Source: Hofstenia miamia
Lineage: Eukaryota > Xenacoelomorpha > Acoela
Length of the DNA stretch: 64,000 nucleotides
Direction of reading: 5' to 3'
NCBI GenBank assembly: GCA_004352715.1
Contig: SCFE01000046.1
Location: 1,677,783-1,741,782 of the forward strand
In this document: positions 31,605 through 43,939 of the stretch, piece after piece
How the letters are laid out: every line of letters begins with the position of its first letter
Position numbering within the stretch: the stretch's first letter is position 1
Notes under the pieces: model-generated
Database searches by the model: none
Told to the model about the DNA's origin: nothing
What the model saw: the letters and a program-made list of their open reading frames with translations, nothing else
Made by a program: the position numbers and the translations under genes

Positions 31605-33760
31605 CTATGATTTATACAGATCCTCACCCTTTGGGTTTGTTGAGTGTAATGGCTCCTGGTCCCTGCAGTACCTCAGTATCTGTGTCCTGTACACTCTTCT
31701 CCTAGTGATCAATCTTCTGTTTTCCTCTGAGCATTCCCACTGGCTTCTCTTCATTTTCTGATTGCCTAAATATATTGTATTTAAATCCCATATTATTTGT
31801 TCATAACAATTGTTGTTTCTAGTCCATCTCTGAGGCACTACATGTTATAATAATTCAGATTTTTTTCCTTATGATATACTTGCTCATTAAATTCTTCCTC
31901 ATGCTGTCAATATCATTCATTTCATAAAAATTTGGTTTTCATTGTATGTTATCTCAAACTGCACATCCCTGTTCAGTTTCACTAGTTGTATATCACCTAT
32001 TGCACATTTACATTTTGAAAGTGTATTCTGCAGCTGTTACTCAAGTTGTATCAGTTACTTGAAAGTGTTCTTACTATTGTAAATGGTTCTTGCCAAAATG
32101 ATCATAATTTCTTTACTTGATTGATATCACTTGCCTTTTAAACTGTATAGGGTGTATATCAAGTCTTCTACTTTGTGTGGTTTTCCATATATGCACTTGT
32201 TGAAGTTCTCCTTTGTTATACTGCTGATCTTTTTATGTTCTGGCACATTGTTTCATGTACCTCTGTCATTTAATCATTCAATATTCTTACATATTTCTTG
32301 TTGATATCTTTATAGTAGTTTGTATATAGCATCAATATGGGGTTGATGCCTCTCTGCCAAACATTACTCTAAAAGGTGTTATCACTATGGTTGAGTGTAC
32401 CAATGTATTATAGAAGTATTCTATTATATCTATGACTTGTCACCACTCTCTATCTCCCACATGGGAAGTTGTTGTCAACATTGTGATTATCTTTGGCAGT
32501 AGTACATTTTGTTCTGGGAAGTGCAGTTTGTTGTTGAGTAGGAAATCTGTGCATTTATTAATTATGTCTCTCTATGACTTTCCATATGCCAATAGTTATG
32601 TATTTCATATTAAATGTTGTTTCTGTTTGATTTATACCAAGATGTCCTTTTGTGTATTTTTCTTACCTAGTCCCTTTTATAGTATTCACGTATTGCTATC
32701 CTCCTGTTCTGGCCTTCTCTGTACAGCAGCACTCTCTCATTAATCTTCCATCTATATCTTCTGAAATACAAGTTTGTTTCTTTGCCAACAAGTGCTTCCA
32801 GATTGTTTACTTTTGGTATTATCTGCTTCAATGTGTTGTCTTAATGTTGTTTGTGTATGATTTCTTCTTCTGATATTTCTTCTTTGATTTTATTGGCAGT
32901 ATGGGATGTCCCTTCCTGTCTACTTTGATCTTTGGAAGTCCTTATATTGGTTGTGTCATAGAAATTCAAATTTCACTTTGTCTCCATTTTCCTTCAAGGC
33001 GTCCCTGTGGTATTCAGGTAGTGCTGTCTGAAAATCTGCATTGGCATATAGTGTTCCTTTTCTGTGTTCAATTGCAAATCTATATTTACTTAGGAATTTG
33101 AGCTGACAGGTTACCATTAATGACTTATTTACTGCAAATTTCTTCAAGATTGATAATCCTGTGATATCTGCCTTTACTCTGAATTCTTTTCAATTAGGAA
33201 GTATCTGACTTTCTTAATGCTTTCTAGTAGTGTGAGCATCTCTAATTTCAATCATCTGTAATTTTTTTCTGGTTCTCTCAGTTTTCTGCTGAACTTTTGA
33301 ATGGGTTCCTTTCTTTCATTTTTATTTGTTCCAAACATGCTCTTATTGCTACCTTGCTCATGTCACAGTCCAGTATAAATGGCTTAGAGTAATCAGGGGT
33401 GTTGAGTGATGGTATCTTTGCTAGTTCTTTCTTTATGAGATCAAAATCTTAATGTTCTTGCCACAACCACACAAATGGTATGCTCTTTCTTAGGGAGCTT
33501 GCCACTCTCACTGATTTTTCTGCTAATCTTGGTATGAACATTCTGTAATTGTTGAAGAACCCATAATTCTTTGTAGATCTTTTCAGGTTTCAGGTTTGCA
33601 TATGCTGATAAAATACTTGTGTTTACTCAATTCATAAAGTATGTCCTTAATTTGAGGGAGTGGGTACACATATTTGTTAATGACATTATTAAGTTTTCTA
33701 AAATCTATGCACAGCCTGTACTTATTGCATTTCCTAGCAAACACCATTGCTCCTGTGTAC
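31605..33760 (-). pseudogene. Decayed Ty3/gypsy pol: RT start, RNase H and integrase end
   Basis: On the minus strand, from right to left: YRLCIDFRKLNNVINKYVY and DILYELSK (RT motifs, about 33570-33740); then directly FFNNYRMFIP of the connection (about 33540-33560), meaning about 400 bases of RT palm are missing; then the RNase H end (32956-33147, with FAIEHRKGTLYANAD); and an integrase end (31605-31838) with RRRVYRTQILRYCRDQEP. It belongs to a gypsy family related to, but distinct from, the 10-kb element. All frames are broken. Confidence 0.75.
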
Positions 33761-33799
33761 ATATTTTCATTTGGTCATGTAATTTTTATGATGACTTGG

Positions 33800-34430
33800 C
33801 TTTTGCTTGACTACATAAAAATGAAGTTAATATCAATGGACATTAATGATTTTAAAATAACTTATGATTAATTATCACACAACTTAAAGATGCTTGTATC
33901 ATGTTGATTGAAGAGAAGTGTAATTGATTTGAATTCAACCTATTAATTACATGTTTAATTATGGCTAACTGGATTTAATGTTGTATCTTATGTTACTAAT
34001 GCTCTTGATCTCCATGTAATTATTAATTTATGTTATATCAGTACTAAACAAATTAAGAGAGAGGATTGATTTGAAATGATTTATTAAAAAACAGCAAAGT
34101 ATCACACTGAGAAACATTGATAGTCAATTAATCTGTTACCACCTGCACTGTGTCAGTCATCTGCTGTTTGATTCAGCAACATCTCTGTGAGGAAGACACA
34201 TGTCCTAATATTACTGTAGTTAGCCACATGTATGACTCAAGTGTATATTAAAGATATATACAGTTATATATGATAGGGGACTAACAGTTTAAAGAACCTT
34301 ATTGCTGATGCTTATGAACTGTTCAGATATTGTCAAGAATAGTCACTTATGATGAATTAAGGACCAAATTTTGATAGTACAGGATTTCACAAAGGCCTGT
34401 TTTAGTCAATTGAACTCAACAAAAACATAT
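33800..34430. other. Noncoding stretch between two gypsy fragments
   Basis: No coding match. The sequence separates two RT fragments of the same orientation and may be an LTR or an unrelated insertion; I could not find repeated ends. Confidence 0.4.
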
Positions 34431-35005
34431 TCTTAATAACATGTAATTCTTCTTGTTTCCATGTCTATACAAATGGATTCTTTTTCTTTAGTGGAGTTTC
34501 CATTGATGCTGTTTTCTTCACTATCTTCAGTAAAAAGTGTCCATAATAGTTGAAAAATCCCATTATCTGTTGTAATTATTTACTATATTTGGTGCTGTAA
34601 TTTTATTCATTATGTCATTTGTGTAATCAAATATATTAATTTTTCTATGTTCCATACATCTTCCCAAAAATTCAACCTTCTGTTGTAGTGTCTGACCTTT
34701 TTCTCTCAGTCCAGTGCTTGATAATATTTACCATGTGTGATTCAATTCTTGATATGCTCCTCAATTCCTTTTTTTGCTATTAATATGTCATGAATATAAG
34801 CTAATATTCTGTCTTCTATTTTATTACTGTTGTTTTTCAGCACTTTCAATACATATCATTGCACAATCCAAAAGACATGCATACCCATTCATACAATTCA
34901 TGCAGGGTAGTTAGGGCAGTTTTCTCAGTATCTTTTTGATGGATTGGCATCTGCTAGTAGGCTTTGCATATATCCAGGATTTTGAAGTATTTACTTTTTT
35001 CTATT
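34430..35005 (-). pseudogene. Second gypsy RT fragment (palm to connection)
   Basis: The minus strand reads KYFKILDICKAY, then DTEKTALTTLHELYEW and MSFGLCN, then AYIHDILIAKK (the YxDD box, here YIHD), then GFFNYYGHFLLKIVKKT and PFVxTWKQEELH. These are consecutive RT palm, catalytic and connection blocks of a Ty3/gypsy element. It overlaps in content with the fragment at 31605-33760 (both contain the FFNYY block), so it is a separate copy. The CpG-poor block ends right after it. Confidence 0.72.
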
Positions 35006-35059
35006 AAAATCAGACAGTTGATATTTTATTGGAATGTGATAGTTTTCTCAGATATATTC

Positions 35060-36019
35060 GTAATTCAGAATTTCTGAATTTTCAATTAAGTCAAACTAAT
35101 TTGACAGATCGTAGTTAAATAGAAAATTGTAAGAGCATGCGATATATATTCTTGTAATACAGATTGTTAAAATTTTGTTCAATTTCATCATGATACTTTA
35201 ATACCCTGTTTGAAGAGATTCAAAGATGCCAGCTAAATCAACAGAAACTTGAGCAAGTCTAAATGTTTTGAACACTAGAGCGGTCGAATGGTTCAAATGA
35301 CTCAAAATTTCTGATGCATCAAAAAGCTGATATTTCTTACACTTTTCTAGAACTTGCAATTAAACAATAATAAAAAAACTATATTAAGCAATTGCTCAAA
35401 ATTCCAACGCAACTGGAGGTCTTATGACAAAGAACTGCAACTTGGGACAATGATACAGGCTTGTATTAACTACGGGAAAGACAACAAATATACTTTGGTA
35501 TATATGAAATACTGGAACGACGCTAAACTGTCTAGCAGAGCTCCAAATAATTGCAAAGATGATAAATAATTTAATGAAAGTTCTGCTGGCAAGACATCTT
35601 CGACTCTCAAGAAACTTTGAATAGATTGGGAAGCCTTTGTTTTAAAAATTTTATCTCTTTACTTAGTATGTCCATTCTTGATATTTTAAGAAAAGAAGGC
35701 AAAGAAAAGGCTGCTGTTATAATAAAAAATGCCAACAACGGAATGGGAATGTTACCTAACCTTCAGAAGTCTAAAAATCAATGATACTGTTGAACGAGTA
35801 TATGTTTCATTCAAAAACACAAGACACACTAAAAAGGAAGAAGTGCAAAAGCAATATCTGCAGAAATGAACATGTTTCAGATCCTTTGAAAAATGATTTG
35901 ATGGGAAAATAAGTGAATTTAATGCAAGTTTTTGATATTTATGCATTTCACTTATATTTGAGTGCATTTATTTGTTTTATAAAATAAATGTATACAAATG
36001 TGCACTGAAGCAGTAAATA
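35060..36019. other. AT-rich DNA after the CpG-poor block
   Basis: CpG reappears here (for example near 35057, 35111 and 35281). A 71-codon plus-strand ORF at 35354-35569 has near-normal composition but no recognisable family. Nothing else can be supported. Confidence 0.4.
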
Positions 36020-36324
36020 NNNNNNNNNNNNNNNNNNNNNNNNNNNNNNNNNNNNNNNNNNNNNNNNNNNNNNNNNNNNNNNNNNNNNNNNNNNNNNNNN
36101 NNNNNNNNNNNNNNNNNNNNNNNNNNNNNNNNNNNNNNNNNNNNNNNNNNNNNNNNNNNNNNNNNNNNNNNNNNNNNNNNNNNNNNNNNNNNNNNNNNNN
36201 NNNNNNNNNNNNNNNNNNNNNNNNNNNNNNNNNNNNNNNNNNNNNNNNNNNNNNNNNNNNNNNNNNNNNNNNNNNNNNNNNNNNNNNNNNNNNNNNNNNN
36301 NNNNNNNNNNNNNNNNNNNNNNNN
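36020..36324. other. Assembly gap (305 N) ending in (AG)n
   Basis: Run of N followed by AGAGAGAGAGA, so an AG microsatellite is the likely cause of the gap. Confidence 0.97.
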
Positions 36325-36339
36325 AGAGAGAGAGATGGT

Positions 36340-37375
36340 TAGTATGAAGTTAAGATGCCAAGGAAGGGAGCTTCCTGCTATAGAAAACTATGTTTTACGT
36401 TTGGATCATTGGTGGAGGCAGTGAGAGCCTGGGAAGTACGTGTTCGCCTTGGTTAATCTTGAATAAAACGTCACTCTTCTGAAAACTCGTCATGTAATGT
36501 GTAAAGCATAAAAAAATGAAATCAAAATTATAAAAATATAGAATTTTAGGAAAAATTGTATAATTATAGATACATTTATTCATATGAGATAGTTTTTGGC
36601 AATTGTGAATGACAGCAATCACCAGTGTCATTTATAAAAAATATTTGTTTCTAGAATATTTTTGTATGCTGATTATGTTTACCTGAAATTAATATTTCAC
36701 ATTTAGAAAATTCATTACCACTATAGCAACTCTAATTATTTCATAAAATGGTTTTTTTATTATTATAATTTATTGGTGATTTAAAATTTGTATAAATGAA
36801 TAATTCTGTAATCTACATAGTTTATTAAATTAAACGATAATCATGTTTCAAGAAATGTGTATTGATTTAAAAAAATATACTCCGATCCATTTATAAACAA
36901 GGAAGAAATAAATTAATGTTTTATAAAAAATATATTTGTATTGCTTATTTGTAATTATTATTGTTGACATTCTTAATAAATTTTTCTAGTACTATATGTT
37001 TTTTAATGAAGATATTTTAGTTTTTTTAAATTTGCTCTTTTAAAGAGCTCACTTGATTAAAATTGCAATATAAAATTCTTTTTCAAGAAAGTTTGGTAGC
37101 CTCCACCAGCAAAGTCAACTGATTCTATTAATCACATAAGGAAATCAGGAACTTTTCACACTGATTTCTATCTATTGCATTCTCATTTCTTAATAAAAAA
37201 ACTTTAATTCCTGAATTATTTCCACTTTGGCTCCTGTTAACCAGGACTAAATGACAACCTTAAGGATTTTGTATAGATTCAGTTAGTAGACATTTCCCTC
37301 TTTGATGGAATCAGAAAAAAGCCAACAAATGGAATAGTACTGTAAGGAAATGAATAATGATGGAAGTCAAAATAT
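36340..37375. other. AT-rich noncoding stretch
   Basis: No coding match, RNA gene or clear repeat was recognised. Confidence 0.5.
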
Positions 37376-37379
37376 TAAA

Positions 37380-37880
37380 CACCTAATATCTAAAAAAACA
37401 GACTTCACGAAGTACAAGCATTTGATGAAATCATTCCAGACACTTTTCAAAGATTCAAAGTTGAAAAATTCTTTAAGCTTTGTATATGATAATTAAAATT
37501 CAAAACAATGTGCGTTAAATTTAGTGTTAAATGAATCTGATTTTAAAGAGAGTTTGAGATAGTATCAGGAAATACAGTTTGTCAACTGAATTTTGCTACA
37601 ATTTTAAAATTTATGATTGCATATAATTATGTCAATGTATATCCAAATTTGACAACGAAATATAAACTTCATCAGAGACCTGTAGCAGTAGACATTGCTA
37701 GTGACCTATGTCTGTATTTAACGTTATACTTTACTAGTGCTGGATGTGAATAAAGCCTTACTCGTCTTAAACTTTTAAAATCTAAATAGAACATCAATGC
37801 AAGAAAGGAGATTGTCTATTGAACCAGAACTTGTTTCAAATTTAGATTTTAATAATATTTTCAACTTGGAAAATTTACTT
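37380..37880 (+). pseudogene. hAT transposase remnant with C-terminal dimerisation region
   Basis: Broken plus-strand frames read DTFQRFKVEKFFKL, then TSAGCE-stop-SLTRLKLLKSK, then TSMQERRLSIEPEL and DFNNIFNL. This follows the order of the hAT C-terminal domain: a variable loop, S-x-x-x-E-R-S-F-S-x-L-K-x-I-K, then R-x-T-M-x-Q-E-R-L-S-x-L-x-x-I-E. It is dead, with several stops and frameshifts. Confidence 0.6.
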
Positions 37881-37889
37881 ATTGCTTAA

Positions 37890-40800
37890 AATCAACATAA
37901 AAGTTCATATTTGAACAAATTTGAAGCAGAAAATAGTTTTGGTAGGCTCATGAAAAAACTTTCTCTCCCTATCTTTGAAACCAGGCTACTCCACTGATTT
38001 AGATTTGTAACTGGTAGATATTAGATGTATGCGTTACATAGAATTAGATAAATCTTTATGTTAGAAGTGCTTTATAAATCTAAAATGAGAAAGTGGATGA
38101 AATTTGCCCCGGAGTTGTTGTTATCAGTTCATGAGGAGATAGAAAACCTTTGATCTGAATTGATGCACACAGCTATGGATATGGCTGAGCAGTAATTGTG
38201 CAAGAGAACCACATCTAAAGTATCATAAACGGCGCTTATTATGAACATAACTTAATGACAACAACATCTTTCTGTGCTTGCTTTATTTATCAATTATTTT
38301 GAACTGCAATAGCTCTATTTTCCAATTTCAGCAGTAAAATTAACAGATCACATTTTTGTATGTATTATCTCAATTGATTGATTTGGCGTGGATTTTCCTT
38401 ATTCAGAGGAAGTGGATGTGGTCAGAAAATATTTGATTGCAAGAAGTCACACATTGGGGCAAACGGGGGTGAACGGTGGTGGAGCAAAGTTGTGTATTTG
38501 AAGCAATAGATATATTTCCATTTGGAAAGCAAGTGAGCATTGGTCACGAATTTCAATGACTTAGAAAACTGTCACCACCTTGGAAGAATTTTATTTATTT
38601 TGGTCAACTTTTCACAAGCTGCGAGCCTAGACATACATCGAAGTTAAAACAACAACCACCAGTTTTATTTATACACAACTCTTTTGTGTTGAACCAAAGT
38701 AAATTTTCGAAAATATTACTTAAAGTAAGTTGTAGTCACCTTTTTAAACACGCAAAACACAATTGCCATGGGTAAAAAACAAAAATAATAAGTTTTTTTA
38801 AAGCCAAAATTTTCTGTGATCAGGATGAGGGCGAAACGGTTGATTATTTCAAACATTTTACTTGGTTCATAATTACAGGAAGGACAACCTATAAAGGGTC
38901 ATATGACAAAAAAGCTGTGTTTGTTCAAGCTGTGGAAAAAATGGAGAATTCGAATCTAAAAATAATCTTCTAAATTTACTTCAATTACAAAATACTATGC
39001 ATATTCTACAATTTCATAGATTACGCTTGAAAACTACAAAAAATCTCATGACATTAGAGCTAGCAAAATTTCATACAACTACTACAAATTTCGTTACTCT
39101 ATTGGACAAAGAATTTAGAGACAGTTTGGCGCAAATTTATAGATTGAAACTTTTTCAATTTCTATGTAAGTTTTAGCAAGGGTTTGAAATATATTTACCA
39201 AAGAACTTGAATTTCAAACGTTAACAAATTATTCCAATATTACTCTACTGGACATTACTCTATGGGACAAATTTCTTAAATATTAGTAGGAATTTATTTT
39301 TGAAATTTTTCTCAATAACAAGGTAAGCTTCAAAAGTTTAATTGGAAATCAGCATCTAATTGCTGGATTTAATCCAGTTTAATAAGCAAAATACAGAGCC
39401 TTTGTCCAACACTAGTGGAAATCTCAATAAGTCTACACCAAATCATTTGTGATAGTGAGTAAATCCCAATATCGGGGGATTGAGGTCGCCAAAACAATGT
39501 GGACTCAATACAGCGTAGATAAAAGCTTCAATCTTAAGAAAAATTATAAACTTATCTAACTACTTGGAAATGTTAACTATACATCATGATGCCTTATAGG
39601 TAATGAGAACAAAATCTTTAACCTTAACTTTAGTTAACAAAGTCCATTTTGTACTGTTTAGTTGCTCAAATTTTTGAAATGAGTTTTTACTGGTCATTTT
39701 ATAAGTGTGTTCTTTAGATAATTCTGAACTCCAAGCTAAGTTCATTTTTTTACAAGAAAACTTCAAAAAATTTGAATTCAATTTCATTCAGTAGGCTTGT
39801 TTGCGGACAAAGGTGATCTTTTATATCTCTCACAATGATGTTACTGAAGTTCAGCATTTGGATTTTCTATCATTGGTACCCATAAAAATATCCAACAAGT
39901 GACGCATTATTACCAAAAAACTTTGAGTCAATGTTAGGCCTACTCTATGAGAAAATATTTAAGCAACTATATCAAGACTTTAAATGTATATCCTAGGTTA
40001 TAAGCAATTCAAGAGTGATCTCATTGGAAGAAAATAGGTGTTTTTGGAAGAGTTAATGAAGCTTTCTTCCTCATTATGAAATTGAATTTTATTGTTTATT
40101 TCACTACTGATGGGACGGTTTATAAGCGCAAATCTAATAAGCTACTTAATTTATCTGGATTTTCACTAACACGTTTTTCCAGCAATGTGGTTACTTGTCT
40201 AAGGGCGAAGGCTATATTTTCAAAAAAGCTCAGGAAAATATGTGAACTCAATCTCTATAGAAAATCAAAAGAATTCACCCCATGCTTTAGAGATTATCCA
40301 ACGAAATAGTGGTGTAGAATTACATGCACAAAATCGGCGTGAAAAATGATATGATATGATTCCAAAGCCTTTTAAGTGTTAGATGGTGCTTAAATTATTT
40401 CATTAACAAAGGATTAATTATTTCAATAATTGTGCTATAGTTAGATCAATGTGAAGAAAAATTTCGCAGTTGTCAAGAATTTTATGAAATTTGTATTAAT
40501 AATTCAACCTTGTTGAAAAAAGCTCGATTTAACGACAATTTTGTAAATTTTTGTCGTGTTCACATGTTTTTGATCTGATAACTTATAACTGTTGATTATG
40601 TGGTTAGGCTTGTTCAATATCTTATCGTATCGTTGATAAAATTATTTTCAAAAAATCTTAAAATATAATACAATATTTTGGTAATATGTATTTTTCCAAT
40701 AGACTATCTAGATTATCATAATAATCGTAATCAAATTGAATGTACGTAATTTAAATATGATAGCTCTTACCAATTCTTTTTAACTATTTTATTTGTATGA

Positions 40801-41370
40801 GAACATTACTAAAATCTCATAAGTTCTGAGTTATTTTCACGAGATAAGTATATTTGTAGTCTTTTATCTATAACAATCTTCCTTTGGATTTGTAGAGCAC
40901 ATTTTTTCTTTGAGATTCTAATATCTAGTTTTAAAATCTATCTGATAATCTAGTTTTAAAAGCTTTTTAGCGAAAATGTTGTTGATTTCTGTCTGTTAAT
41001 AGGTTATACTGCTTATATCTATTTGTACTTGGAGTTTGCTATGAAGGTTTTTCATAATACATGTGTGTAACTTTTGAAGTTTGGTCCATAAATAGTACTC
41101 TTCAACGGGACATAGCTAAGGGAGGCTCACGAGGGGCTGAGATCTGCTTAAGAGAATTCTGAGCTCCTCCTATTTCATTTTTCAATTTTACTTTGTAGAT
41201 AGGTACATTTACTAATCACGAGTTATGAAACGTCATTTATTGAATTTTTAGAAAATATATTATCTCTTAACTTGCTATAGTGTACTTAAAATTCCCTATA
41301 ACTGAAATTTTAAATGTATATAAGTTTTGGAAATATCAGTTGAATTAAATTATTACCTATATGCTCTATT
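37890..41370. other. AT-rich noncoding stretch
   Basis: No supported gene. Scattered small ORFs (for example 39584-39787 and 40076-40309) have AT-driven composition and no family signature. Confidence 0.5.
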
Positions 41371-41376
41371 TCCAAG

Positions 41377-41560
41377 AAAATTCCAGCTATTCAAAATGAA
41401 ACTATTGAAATTTTGACTAGAACTGTTCAAGCGAGATTTGGCAAGGATGTTAAGGCATCCAAATTTTTTACCATTTTGATAGATGGAACACAATTAATAA
41501 GAATCATCAAAACATTGAAGCCTTGGTAATCAGGTATATTTAGTGTTGATCTAGGATTGA
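41377..41560 (+). pseudogene. hAT transposase fragment (DUF4371-type region)
   Basis: The plus strand reads KIPAIQNETIEILTRTVQ, then ASKFFTILIDGT, and after a one-base frameshift NKNHQNIEALVIRYI. This matches the hAT/ZMYM-type block in which F-S-I-x-x-D-E-T-T-D is followed by N-K-E-Q-L-x-x-x-x-R-Y. The Asp of this catalytic region is present. The fragment has no intact flanks. Confidence 0.6.
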
Positions 41561-41569
41561 AATTTGGGG

Positions 41570-42405
41570 GTCACTAAATCATAGCATGAAATAGAGTTGA
41601 AATGAATTGATACATTTAGTAACATGTGAAAATTCATTTTGTAATACAGGATATCTAACTACGTTAAGATAATATATTTTTTAATTTAAAATAAAATTGC
41701 ATTTAGTGATATTTAGATGTATAACGAATTCATGGCAAGATATTAAAATATACCCAAACCTTATAAACCTAATCTAAGTTATGAACATATACATACATGC
41801 AGTTCGCTTACTTCAAATCCTTAAACCATAATTAATTACATTTACTTTTTAGAACATGCTATTACCAATGTGTGTGAGAAAATCATTAAAATAGAACGGA
41901 TTTTTAAAATTGCACTATAAGCTGACATTTTTGCGAGCAAACTTGTATAAAACATGTAAAATTACTATTTCCAAATTCTGAAATGAAATTCGATATTCGT
42001 AACATCAACGTAATGCCGTTGCCTTTTTTAATAACCTCCAGCAACGATATATTTCAGTTACTAAGTCGTTTGATTCCTAAAATAAAGGCTAAACAAGATA
42101 CTCCTAGGAAAAACCCAAATCTTTTACATTCATGAAATTGCCAAACCTATCAAAGATGAGGAATAAATGGTTCATGAATTCTGTCCAAAAGAAATAGAGA
42201 TGCGGAAAGATTATTTTTGCTATGCAACAGAATATACAAAAGCATTTAACTGTTGAACTCCTAATTCATGAACCTTTTTTCGCATGTATTCTATAAATAT
42301 TTTGTCTTATTTTTTTGTTTGATGTTCATATTATACATCGTTTAGAGGCATACGTGCATTGCACAGTTCGTCTTTGTGAGGTGATTTTATTTCCTAACCA
42401 CATGC
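41570..42405. other. AT-rich noncoding stretch
   Basis: Nothing recognised between the hAT fragment and the palindrome. Confidence 0.5.
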
Positions 42406-42409
42406 TAAT

Positions 42410-42439
42410 AAGGACAACTAAAGATCTTTAGTTGTCCTT
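42410..42439. repeat. Perfect 30-bp palindrome
   Basis: AAGGACAACTAAAGA is followed without spacer by its exact reverse complement. Such a spacerless inverted repeat can extrude as a cruciform or mark a fold-back junction or strong protein site. Confidence 0.95.
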
Positions 42440-42879
42440 GCATAGGCGTAAACTTTGTTAGAACTGCACTTGTTTTTTTATTGATTCCAGTTAACAATAA
42501 CCATAATTTAGCTTGCACTGACTATATAACAAAGAAGGTTCACTTTATAACACATGTTTGCTATTGATACAAACACTGAAACAAAAATCTTGTCTGCTCT
42601 GTCTGCTGAAGTCCCGGTTGGGGGGGAGGGGTACGCTGCCCTTCTCCCTTTATCAGAAAATATCCAAGCACTATAAGAAATTGCAATTTTTTATGTGCAT
42701 ATTATTACAAAAATAGTTTTTAGTGTTTTTTCACAAGATAAAAACCCTTTTTTTCAAAAAGTTGCTCATCTCCCATGAATAAAAATCATCTTAGAAAAAC
42801 TAACTCTCGTGTGTAAAATTATAAAATTTAAGGTTTTTGTGAAGAACAAGCCCGTAGTCAGCATTATCACATAAGGCGT

Positions 42880-43380
42880 CGACACGCATTCAGGAGGGGT
42901 TGATGGGTATTTCGACTTTCCTTAAAAATTAAACTAATATTTTACTAAGACTGTACACATTTTAATTTTATGTTGTATACATGGGCGTAGGGGGGGGGGG
43001 GNNNNNNNNNNNNNNNNNNNNNNNNNNNNNNNNNNNNNNNNNNNNNNNNNNNNNNNNNNNNNNNNNNNNNNNNNNNNNNNNNNNNNNNNNNNNNNNNNNN
43101 NNNNNNNNNNNNNNNNNNNNNNNNNNNNNNNNNNNNNNNNNNNNNNNNNNNNNNNNNNNNNNNNNNNNNNNNNNNNNNNNNNNNNNNGACGGGGGAGATC
43201 GGCTAGTAGTGATCACGTTTGTGACCAAAATATATCTCAGAAATTCATTTCACGACATTGTGGCGAGCAATTACAACAATTGAATTAAAAAAATTATTTT
43301 TAAATGCCAATTTTGCTCTTTAGCTTTGTTGTCCAGGAGGGGTTGCTTGACCTTCCAGGGGGGGGGCGGGTCACCCCCGT
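42880..43380. other. G-rich stretch with gap (43002-43187)
   Basis: A poly-G run (12990-type length, 42990-43001) enters the gap, and G-runs continue after it (43190-43195 and 43358-43365). Phrases such as CAGGAGGGGTTG occur on both sides (about 42891 and 43334). These may be ends of a nonautonomous DNA transposon, but I could not define its borders. Confidence 0.4.
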
Positions 43381-43939
43381 GGTGAAGAACCCAATAAATC
43401 CATACACTTTTTGCAAAATATGATTAGATTTTGCATAACTTAAAAGAATAAATAATTGTTTTTTTAAATAATTTTGGGAAAAAAAATTGGAAACGTTTTC
43501 CGTTCAAAATTTTCTAAGACCGCACCTGTTCTGCTCCCATACTTTTTTCATTCCCAAATGAAAATTAATGATAATGAATCCAGCCTTATATCAGGTGTGG
43601 ATCCTTCTTTAGCCCCGCAGTGCATGCTGAATATCATTATGCCTAAATTTTCTTTGGAAAATAGGAGACATTTTTCTAAGTGTATCATTAAACAAATTTT
43701 AATCTCGTATTAGCATTTGCTCCAGGAGATAATATTCTTTCCCCGGAAGGGAATTGCCGCCCAAAATACCCCCGTAGATTCTTCACTTGATATATTGAAT
43801 TTAGCTCAATAAAATCAATTGTTCGATACCAACCTGTAAAAGAAGTAGTGATATCAGTTGCCTTGCTCAAGGATTATTTTTCTTTAATCTCAAATCTATA
43901 CGCTTTTTTAGGAAACATTCTGTTGTTAAGTTATATGGT

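Larger units (their letters stand above)
13945..35055. other. CpG-depleted block of about 21 kb
   Basis: By eye only about two dozen CG dinucleotides occur here, where several hundred would be expected from base composition. CpG is common again just outside both borders. TG and CA are plentiful. The block contains the MULE, the 10-kb gypsy element, the TRIM, a solo LTR and gypsy fragments. A good share of the few CpGs fall in the TRIM interior and in the two LTR CRE sites. The pattern fits loss of methylated CpG by deamination. Confidence 0.85.

Noticed and set aside
31605-35005. Reading the LTR at 30698-31604 as the 3' LTR of the adjacent pol remnant
   Set aside because: No polypurine tract precedes it and matching CTAT tetramers stand directly on both sides, which fits a separate insertion reduced to a solo LTR; kept as an open point in the findings.
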